A stretch of DNA of 64,000 nucleotides. Source: Shewanella canadensis (GTDB lineage Bacteria; Pseudomonadota; Gammaproteobacteria; Enterobacterales; Shewanellaceae). Below are positions 39,460 through 46,368 of this stretch, piece by piece. The position numbers and the translations under genes were made by a program. Each line of letters opens with the position of its first letter. The stretch's first letter is position 1. The stretch is from the NCBI RefSeq assembly GCF_003966225.1, contig NZ_RXNU01000001.1, positions 620,001 through 684,000 on the forward strand, written 5' to 3'. The notes under the pieces were generated by a model. It was not told the DNA's origin. It was given only the letters and a program-made list of their open reading frames with translations, and searched no databases.

Positions 39460-40755
39460 TCACTTATGTTTTATCTGTTTCTTATTCTTAGCCTGGGCCG
39501 GTGTGGGCCAGAGGAGCGTGAAGCAGGTGTATCCTTCCCGGCTCTCCAGAGTCACTTTACCCTTGTGCCGTTCCATTATCCGCTTGATGATTGCCAGGCC
39601 TAACCCGTGGCCTTTATTACCATTTTGTACTGACTGACTGCGATAGAAGGGCTCAAATATTTTGCATTGGTCTTCAAGGGGGATTCCCTGGCCATCGTCT
39701 GTAACCGACAGTGATACCAGCGCTTGAGTCTGCTTTATCTCAACCTGAATGGATTGACGCCCGAATCGTTGGGCATTGGTGATCAGATTTTGTATCGCCC
39801 TTTCGATAAGAGAGGGGTCACCCATGAGATAGACTGGGGTATCGCTGTTTTCAAACACAATCGGGGCCGTGATGGTTGACGATAGCCTATCGACAGTTTG
39901 TTTTGTTAATACGCTGAGGTCACAATATTCGAGTTGAACCTCTTTACGTTGTGACTCAAGGCTCGCGTAGGTTAAGAGCTCCTGGAGCAGATTCTCCATC
40001 TCTTTCACATCTTGCTGCATATCGTTCAAAAAATCTGTTCTTCGCTGTTCATCTGAGTCGGGCTTGCAATATTGCGGCATTAAGGCCAAGGCAAACTTCA
40101 GTCTGGCAAGTGGGGTACGGATCTCATGGGAAACGGCGTTCGAAAGATGTTTCTGATTCTCGATAAGGGTACTGATCTGCTGTGCCATCTCGTTAAAGGT
40201 GATAGCCAGAGGCAGCACCTGAGAGCGAGATGATAAGGTTATCTGGGTGTCCCAATTTGCCTGACCAAACTCCTTAGTCGCATTTCTCAGAGTCTTAATA
40301 TCCCTCGATAGTGGCCAAACCCAGATTAAGGCTATAAAGGCTAAAGAGAGGTAGAAGAATAGGGTGAATAACCCACGTAATCTCTTTCTGGGGTCTATCT
40401 CGATGGGACCGGCGACTAAGATCTGATCGTTTACTTTTACGAAATGCAGCTCATGGTCATCGTCTTGTTCGGTGATAAGCACACTGTTTGCTGTGAGTGA
40501 GCTTTGGTCTGATATCGCTATTTGACTGGCATCAATCAGCTTAATGGGGTAGTCGGGGTTTTGTTTTAACTCTTGGAGATAAAAATGGCGCTGCTCTTCG
40601 GGGAGCTTAGCCAGCAGCTGTGCCAAAGCGATAAGTGGTGCATCTAATGCACCACTCTCTTCGACATTATTCTGCCATATGCTATCGAGTGTCCAACCTA
40701 TACCTAAAACACTGAGGCTTAGCAGTAGGTAAAGACTGATAAAAAGTCGTTTCAA
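39460..40755 (-). CDS. Two-component sensor histidine kinase, RstB-like
   Basis: A 431-residue kinase with two membrane helices (LFISLYLLLSLSVLGIGW and LFTLFFYLSLAFIALIWVW) around a periplasmic domain of about 110 residues, then HAMP, the HisKA domain (NAVSHEIRTPLARLKFAL, autophosphorylated histidine), and an ATPase domain with NLITNAQRF (N box), DDGQGIP (G1) and GHGLGLAI (G2). The layout is that of RstB/CpxA. It lies 60 bp after its response regulator, within the mipA-DUF3019-regulator-kinase operon. Confidence 0.92.
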   Translation of the reverse strand: MKRLFISLYLLLSLSVLGIGWTLDSIWQNNVEESGALDAPLIALAQLLAKLPEEQRHFYLQELKQNPDYPIKLIDASQIAISDQSSLTANSVLITEQDDDHELHFVKVNDQILVAGPIEIDPRKRLRGLFTLFFYLSLAFIALIWVWPLSRDIKTLRNATKEFGQANWDTQITLSSRSQVLPLAITFNEMAQQISTLIENQKHLSNAVSHEIRTPLARLKFALALMPQYCKPDSDEQRRTDFLNDMQQDVKEMENLLQELLTYASLESQRKEVQLEYCDLSVLTKQTVDRLSSTITAPIVFENSDTPVYLMGDPSLIERAIQNLITNAQRFGRQSIQVEIKQTQALVSLSVTDDGQGIPLEDQCKIFEPFYRSQSVQNGNKGHGLGLAIIKRIMERHKGKVTLESREGYTCFTLLWPTPAQAKNKKQIKHK

Positions 40756-40815
40756 TTATTTTTCCATAATCAATATGTTGAACGATGTCTCGATAAGTCG
40801 TCCGGATAAATTCCT

Positions 40816-41529
40816 CTAGTTAGTCCAAGCTTCAGGGGCAAATAGATATCCTTGACCCCAAACGGTCTTGATCCTAAATGGCGTCTCGATATTATCGCCC
40901 AATTTCTTTCTCAGACGGGAGACCCTGACATCGATTTTTCTATCCTTACCGTCAAAATCAATATTGAGCAGATACTGATAGATATATTGGCGGCTCAATA
41001 CCTGTCCTGCCTGTGAAGCCAATAACCAAAGCAGTTCAAACTCATGGCTGGTTAGATCGACTTCAATATCACCGAGCCTGATTGCCTGTGTGTGTGGGTC
41101 GATACTTAATTTACCAAAGCTCAGGCAGTGAGATTCAACCTTAGGTGGCTTAGCGTTGCGGCGTAACAGATTGTTAATTCTGGCGACTAGCAGCGCAGGA
41201 TCGACAGGTTTAACTACGTAGTCATCGGCACCTAACTCCAGACCTTTGATCTGATCCTCATTTGAGCCAAGCGCACTCATGAGTAGAATGGGGCCGGCAA
41301 AGTAGTCGGGTAACTTTTCACACAGTGTCAGACCATCCATTCCGGGTAACATGATATCCAATAGAATAATATCAGGCTTGTAGCTGATTAACCGAGTTAG
41401 AACCGTATCTCCCCGGCGCTCAACTTCTACGTGCATTCCATGCGACTTTAAATAATCGACAATCAGGTTCGCGAGACGAATGTCATCTTCTACCAGTAAA
41501 ACTCTATGGGTCGATTGAGGCTCTGTCAT
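40816..41529 (-). CDS. OmpR-family response regulator, RstA-like
   Basis: A 237-residue transcription factor. The receiver has VLLVEDD (acidic pocket), ILLDIMLPGMDG (phospho-Asp) and DYVVKPVDPALL (the lysine). The winged helix follows, with LTSHEFELLWLLASQAGQVLSRQYI and KIDVRVSRLRKKLGD for DNA binding. The start is the ATG in a TAATG junction that overlaps the stop of the DUF3019 gene at 41529; a frame five codons longer exists. It is presumably phosphorylated by the kinase 60 bp downstream. Confidence 0.93.
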   Translation of the reverse strand: MTEPQSTHRVLLVEDDIRLANLIVDYLKSHGMHVEVERRGDTVLTRLISYKPDIILLDIMLPGMDGLTLCEKLPDYFAGPILLMSALGSNEDQIKGLELGADDYVVKPVDPALLVARINNLLRRNAKPPKVESHCLSFGKLSIDPHTQAIRLGDIEVDLTSHEFELLWLLASQAGQVLSRQYIYQYLLNIDFDGKDRKIDVRVSRLRKKLGDNIETPFRIKTVWGQGYLFAPEAWTN

Positions 41530-41948
41530 TAGAATAAACTCCATGGGTTGCGATAGCGTCGTCGAACTTTCGGCTCGGAAGCCGGTGTAACTTTAAGTTT
41601 GACTCCAGCTAATGTTTGGTGTGTTTCTTTATCGATCATTACAAATTGAATATCGTCAGTTGCTTTGATATTCAAGGTTAAGGAGTGGAGCTGCGCCGAC
41701 TCGGCGCACCACTTTGTCATCTCTTTATAGTCAGATAAGATGCATATGGGCCTAAAAGGTTCATTCTCCCACTCGAGTACCACTGTGAGATCACAGGTCA
41801 ATTCATCTTCTGAAGTGATGCAAAATTCGGGTGTCATCTTAAGTGTATAGCCTGATGTATCGTACTCATCTGCGGCCACGGCAAAGCTGCTCGCTAAGGC
41901 GAGGCTAATGCACCCAAAAAATATAAATCTAAATATCGACAATAACAC
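41529..41948 (-). CDS. DUF3019 exported protein
   Basis: A 139-residue protein with a signal peptide (residues 1-25, FFGCISLALASSFAVAA). The mature part has four cysteines (FCITSEDELTCDLTVVLEWE, RPICILSDYKEMTKWCAE) that could form two disulfides, and a basic end (KVRRRYRNPWSLF). DUF3019 proteins I know of occur with a MipA barrel and an RstAB-like pair, which is the case here. It lies six bases after mipA and overlaps the regulator start. A role as a periplasmic sensor partner is inference. Confidence 0.72.
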   Translation of the reverse strand: MLLSIFRFIFFGCISLALASSFAVAADEYDTSGYTLKMTPEFCITSEDELTCDLTVVLEWENEPFRPICILSDYKEMTKWCAESAQLHSLTLNIKATDDIQFVMIDKETHQTLAGVKLKVTPASEPKVRRRYRNPWSLF

Positions 41949-41953
41949 CCGTC

Positions 41954-42838
41954 TTAAAACCTGTAGGCTGCGCCGACAAAAAAGGTACTGGTATAGTCTT
42001 CATTTAGCAGGGGACTTGCAACAATTTCGTCGCCGATATGTGTGTATCTGGCTAAAAGAAGCAGATCCCAATGCTCTGTTATTACATAATGACTCGTAAA
42101 TTCGATTCCGGTATTGAGTGCTGACTTGGCTTGATAGGCCTGACTCCAGTAGCGACTCTCGCCGGGTCTGATACCATAGTAATAATCTACAAGCTCTTCA
42201 CTCTTCCAATCAAAAGTGAGGGCCATTTCAAATTTCCAATCTTCAATCGCCAGGTTGTAAAGCCATTTGAGCTTAGCTTCCGTTCCCTGATGCACATTTA
42301 ACAGATCATGGGCCAATGAGAGATTAATCGTGCCAGCACGGGTGTAGAAAAAAGCCTCTACACCACCAAAGTAGGTAAAGTGTCGCTTCTCTAATTCACC
42401 AACCTCAGGTTCCTGCGCCGCTTTTAATATCGTCGGTGAAGTTGCCGTCGAGGACAATAATGTTCTTGGCTCAAACTTATTGGTGCCGGCGATAAAGATA
42501 TTTGAAGGGTCCCAGCGATGGAAATAGGCACTATCGCTGCTGAAACTTGTAGTCAGGTTTATCGTGAACTTCTCCTGTTCGGAGAGTGTGTAACCAAAAT
42601 TCCCATTTTCGAAGAACCAAGAGTCTCCGTAATAAGCAAAGGTTGGAACTAAATAGATAGGTATATCGTCATAATCTTTAAGGGGATTGGTTCTGTTACC
42701 ATAGCCAAGTGCGATGCCTACATCCCATCTGCCAATTTCGATACATTCAACCTTTTCCCCACAGGAGTCCACCACATCGGCCCAGGCCAATATGGGTAAA
42801 AGGATGCAGCTTAGCAGAAGCACTTTTAGCTTTTTCAT
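41954..42838 (-). CDS. MipA/OmpV-family outer-membrane protein
   Basis: A 294-residue beta-barrel with a signal peptide (MKKLKVLLLSCILLPILAWA). WDVGIALGYGNRTNPLKDYDDIPIYLVPTFAYYGDSWFFENGNFGYTL is the MipA/OmpV start, and the chain ends TFFVGAAYRF with the terminal aromatic residue. MipA in E. coli is linked to murein-synthesis scaffolding and OmpV to porin functions. The start at 42838 is chosen for its signal peptide; the longer frame adds nine residues. It is the first gene of a four-gene operon with DUF3019 and a two-component system. Confidence 0.88.
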   Translation of the reverse strand: MKKLKVLLLSCILLPILAWADVVDSCGEKVECIEIGRWDVGIALGYGNRTNPLKDYDDIPIYLVPTFAYYGDSWFFENGNFGYTLSEQEKFTINLTTSFSSDSAYFHRWDPSNIFIAGTNKFEPRTLLSSTATSPTILKAAQEPEVGELEKRHFTYFGGVEAFFYTRAGTINLSLAHDLLNVHQGTEAKLKWLYNLAIEDWKFEMALTFDWKSEELVDYYYGIRPGESRYWSQAYQAKSALNTGIEFTSHYVITEHWDLLLLARYTHIGDEIVASPLLNEDYTSTFFVGAAYRF

Positions 42839-43074
42839 GACGCCGTTTATATACTCATCACACAATTAACATAATGGGTCACAGAGTATCACTTCAAAGA
42901 AGAATAGGCAGTGATTTAATCAATTTTGATGCAAACTGATACAGCGTGGCACAGAGTGTTCTTAACTTGTGTTTGTTGTGTTTTTATTGTGATCTTTGCT
43001 TGTGTGTTTTTGTCGCTACTCTGTTTACATACAGATGACGATCCGTTTATTTTTATTACAATTATGCTTAAGCA

Positions 43075-43390
43075 AGGGCCTGTTGACCTTTCATGGTTTT
43101 TTTTGCAGCGAGTTGTTGACCTTTACTCTTAATCTATGAGAGTTAGGCGGAGCTTGTGTGGTGTAGTTACTCTACCTTCTGCATCCATGCTGTCGTACAT
43201 AAATAAGCGATAACGTAGTAATTCTTGTTAAAAATGGCGGTCAACAAACGCTGCCCTAAGGGCTCATCTCAATGGCCTTATTGCTGCGTTACGAGCTTTT
43301 CGCTTAATCCATTAGGCATCATCGCTTGATGCCTTGCACTAAACCCATTGAGATTGAGCAAAATTCAAGCTCGAAAGATAAACAGGCCCT
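43075..43390. repeat. MITE-like element, family B (316 bp) with 4-bp target duplication
   Basis: AGGGCCTGTTGACCTTTC (43075-43092) and, on the minus strand, AGGGCCTGTTTATCTTTC (43373-43390) pair at 16 of 18 positions. The four bases outside both ends are AGCA, a clean target duplication. Inside, GCTCA-TCTCAATGG and CCCATTGAGATTGAGC form a second inverted repeat. No transposase ORF fits inside. I recall the GGGCCTGTT...TTTCGAGCTTGAATT sequence as a repeated Shewanella motif, but cannot verify it here. It lies 75 bases before gcdH. Confidence 0.75.
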
Positions 43391-43464
43391 AGCAGTCTCA
43401 TAGAGTATTTATCAATAAACCCGTTTCATCATAACTGGTTATAGTCTCAAGAAAGGATAATCTA

Positions 43465-44640
43465 ATGGCACGAGTGCATTTTGACTGGGCAGATCCCCTG
43501 CAGTTTAACGCTCTACTCTCCCAAGAGGAGAGGATGGTTCGTGATAGCGTTTATGACTACGCTCAGGACAAACTCATGAGCCGGATATTGATGGCTAACC
43601 GAAATGAACATTTCGATCGTGACATCATGAACGAACTCGGTGAAATGGGCTTACTGGGCGCGACTCTGCCAGAGAAGTATGGTTGCTCAAACGTCAACTA
43701 TGTGAGCTATGGCCTGATAGCTCGCGAAATTGAACGGGTCGATAGTGGCTATCGCTCGGCAATGAGTGTGCAGTCCTCTCTCGTGATGCATCCAATTCAT
43801 GCCTATGGCACGGAAGAGCAAAGGGGCAAGTATCTGCCAAAGCTTGCCAGCGGCGAATGGATCGGTTGTTTCGGGTTAACAGAGCCCGATGCAGGTTCAG
43901 ATCCCGGGGGAATGAAGACCAGAGCCGAACGCATAGAGGGTGGCTACCGAATTAATGGGGCCAAAATGTGGATAACCAATTCACCCATTGCCGATATTTT
44001 CATTGTATGGGCCAAACTTGAGGGCAAGATCCGTGGTTTTATTCTCGAGAAAGGGATGCCTGGGCTGAGTGCGCCGAAAATTGAGGGTAAATTTTCACTC
44101 CGAGCCTCTATTACGGGGGAGATTGTTATGGACAATGTCGAAGTGCCTGAAACGGCTCTGATGCCAAATGTGAAAGGATTGAAGGGGCCATTTGGCTGCT
44201 TGAATAAGGCTCGTTATGGTATCGCCTGGGGGGCATTAGGTGCCGCCGAATTTTGCTGGCATGCTGCTCGTCAATATACACTGGATCGGATCCAATTTAA
44301 TCGGCCCTTAGCGTCGAATCAGTTGATCCAAAAGAAATTGGTCGATATGCAAACTGAGATAAGTCTGGGTCTCTTTGCGTGCTTGCAGGCGGGACGCCTA
44401 ATGGATAATGATGCATTGGCTGTCGAAGCCATCTCTATGATTAAACGCAACTCCTGTGGTAAAGCCCTGGGTATTGCCCGTATGTCTCGCGATATGCATG
44501 GCGGTAACGGTATCTCCGATGAGTTTCATATTATTCGTCACGTTATGAATCTGGAGGCGGTAAACACCTATGAGGGGACCCATGATATTCATGCATTGAT
44601 CTTAGGCCGGGCCCAGACAGGCATTCAAGCATTCTGTTGA
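43465..44640 (+). CDS. Glutaryl-CoA dehydrogenase (acyl-CoA dehydrogenase family)
   Basis: A 391-residue FAD enzyme that converts glutaryl-CoA to crotonyl-CoA in lysine and tryptophan breakdown. [19 protein letters not shown] carries the glutarate-binding arginine region; [19 protein letters not shown] and [17 protein letters not shown] bind flavin; the catalytic base is Glu370 in [12 protein letters not shown], at the position of the human enzyme's glutamate. AGAAAGGA precedes the ATG. It is monocistronic, right after the family-B repeat, which may have shaped its promoter. Confidence 0.9.
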   Translation: MARVHFDWADPLQFNALLSQEERMVRDSVYDYAQDKLMSRILMANRNEHFDRDIMNELGEMGLLGATLPEKYGCSNVNYVSYGLIAREIERVDSGYRSAMSVQSSLVMHPIHAYGTEEQRGKYLPKLASGEWIGCFGLTEPDAGSDPGGMKTRAERIEGGYRINGAKMWITNSPIADIFIVWAKLEGKIRGFILEKGMPGLSAPKIEGKFSLRASITGEIVMDNVEVPETALMPNVKGLKGPFGCLNKARYGIAWGALGAAEFCWHAARQYTLDRIQFNRPLASNQLIQKKLVDMQTEISLGLFACLQAGRLMDNDALAVEAISMIKRNSCGKALGIARMSRDMHGGNGISDEFHIIRHVMNLEAVNTYEGTHDIHALILGRAQTGIQAFC

Positions 44641-44822
44641 GCCAGTGGTGAAACTTAGGCTTCTTTCCTCTGAGAGTGGATTCACCTAAGCGGAGAGGAG
44701 CCAAAAGGTAACCCGATTATGGGTCTAGCTTATCAAAAAGGATTCGAAGGCCACTTTCATAGTGGCAATTCGTTCGTCTTGATTGTCGATATTTAGATCC
44801 AAACTCAATGAACTCACTGCTG

Positions 44823-46031
44823 CTAGTTAATGACTTTGTTAACGGCTTCGAGTATCTCATTTCTCGTCGATGGTTTGAGAATATAGCCTTTTAATCCTTG
44901 CTCTGCCCAGGTCTTTATTAACTCTTTATTTTTGTTCCCGGTTAGCGCGATTATTGGCAACTCTTTTCCGCCTGATACCGATTTGATCTGTATGGTCGTA
45001 TTGATGCCATCCAGGTTGGGCATAAACAGATCCATTAACACCAGAGCATATTGGTTGCTTCGAATCTTCTGAAGTGCATTTAAGCCATCTTCTGCCTCAT
45101 CCACCAGAAAGTTTTCTTTAGCTAATACCCTGACTAACATGTCTCGGTATATTTGATTGTCTTCTACGACCAGAATTTTTTTAGGTTTTTGTATTTCCAC
45201 ATGTTCAATTTTAGAGGTGAGCATCGATGATTCAGATAGTGCCTCCGATACTGTTTGACGATCGGGTGGCAGCACTCTGGATAGATCGGCTAACTTAGCC
45301 TCCAATACCTCTATACCGACCTGCTTCGAGAGTAGCTGTTGTATCATACTATCCAGACTGGATTTTATGTTATCTTCCAGTTCGGCAAGGAGGGGCTCGA
45401 CATGGGTCTTGTTAATATTTTCCATTAGTTTTTTCGAAGATAAATTTGTATCAAGTTCTTTATCTACGACTAAGTTTTGAGGCTCCTTCAGGCTCTTCTT
45501 ACATATGGCTATAGAACCGAGCAGTGATTGCTTACATTCACTGCTTTTATCTATGAGTGAGACTAGCTCCTGGCCAATATTTTCGAGTTGCTCCTCATGT
45601 AATCCAGCATAATGGCTCGTTGCTTGACTGATGAGTAAGCCACTATGCACGATCATTTTTAAACGAAATTTTTCATATAGAGGCTGATAGACAAAATAGT
45701 TGTCGAAAATGTCTTTAATGCAACAACGAAATGCGGTAGCTGACTCACGATTTTTACACAGTAAGATACTGTAATGAGGGTAATCCAGGAATTTGTCTGA
45801 AATGAGCTTTGTATATAATTCGATGCTCTTCTGTACGGTTGTGAGCGCAAACAGTATCACAGAAGGTTTAAGGTTTTTTACCTTGTCACCAATTTCAACG
45901 TTTACCAGAATCGTACGATATTCCTCTACCTGATCGGCAATGATACTGGCCGCACCCAGAACATCTTCCTCATTTTCATAGATCATGATTACTTTTGGGT
46001 TACGGCATGCTAGGTGAGATTGTTTTGTCAT
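44823..46031 (-). CDS. REC-domain protein with no output domain (phosphorelay end)
   Basis: A 402-residue cytosolic protein. The C-terminal receiver (about residues 285-400) has KILVVEDNQ, LVLMDLFMPNLDG (phospho-Asp) and LKGYILKPS (lysine). The N-terminal 130 residues look like a degenerate receiver (VIMIYENEEDVLGAASIIADQ ... VILFALTTVQKSIELY) that lost the phospho-Asp. A helical linker with KIEHVEIQKPKK joins them. No DNA-binding or enzymatic domain is visible. Its start overlaps the Hpt gene by 32 bases, so it is the third gene of a kinase-Hpt-receiver operon. Confidence 0.8.
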   Translation of the reverse strand: MTKQSHLACRNPKVIMIYENEEDVLGAASIIADQVEEYRTILVNVEIGDKVKNLKPSVILFALTTVQKSIELYTKLISDKFLDYPHYSILLCKNRESATAFRCCIKDIFDNYFVYQPLYEKFRLKMIVHSGLLISQATSHYAGLHEEQLENIGQELVSLIDKSSECKQSLLGSIAICKKSLKEPQNLVVDKELDTNLSSKKLMENINKTHVEPLLAELEDNIKSSLDSMIQQLLSKQVGIEVLEAKLADLSRVLPPDRQTVSEALSESSMLTSKIEHVEIQKPKKILVVEDNQIYRDMLVRVLAKENFLVDEAEDGLNALQKIRSNQYALVLMDLFMPNLDGINTTIQIKSVSGGKELPIIALTGNKNKELIKTWAEQGLKGYILKPSTRNEILEAVNKVIN

Positions 46032-46368
46032 TGACTATCACTCCATGTACTCGTTGCAATGCTTCTTTGACTCGTAAAATCAAATCCTTGCACTTAGCTT
46101 TATCCTGATCTAACCCTGACTGTTCCAGGGCTTGAAGTAGGTATGATGTTTGTTCTGCTCCAACCGCTTTTGCGGAAGTTTTTAGAAAGTGAGCTTCCTC
46201 TTTAATCTCTAAAATTCTGCTGTCGTTATACATGGTAACGATATTTCTAAGAGAGACTTTGGCCTGTTTTAAGAAATCGATCTCAAATTGCCTGATCATA
46301 TCCGGCTCATTACCAATGAGTTCAATCATCACGTTTCTATTTAAAATCTGCAGCTGCTTTTCAGTCAT
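46000..46368 (-). CDS. Hpt phosphotransfer protein
   Basis: A 122-residue single-domain histidine phosphotransfer protein. IKEEAHFLKTSAKAVGAEQTSYLLQALE holds the phospho-histidine in a HxLK...G context, and the rest is a four-helix bundle (IELIGNEPDMIRQFEIDFLKQA at the front). It would take phosphate from the hybrid kinase and pass it to a receiver. It overlaps the kinase gene by eight bases and the downstream receiver gene by 32, so the three are translated together. Confidence 0.88.
   Translation of the reverse strand: MTEKQLQILNRNVMIELIGNEPDMIRQFEIDFLKQAKVSLRNIVTMYNDSRILEIKEEAHFLKTSAKAVGAEQTSYLLQALEQSGLDQDKAKCKDLILRVKEALQRVHGVIVNDKTISPSMP

Noticed and set aside
42926..43132. 68-codon ORF on the plus strand upstream of gcdH
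   Set aside because: Its 3' part lies inside the family-B repeat end, there is no ribosome site, and its composition is unlike its neighbours.
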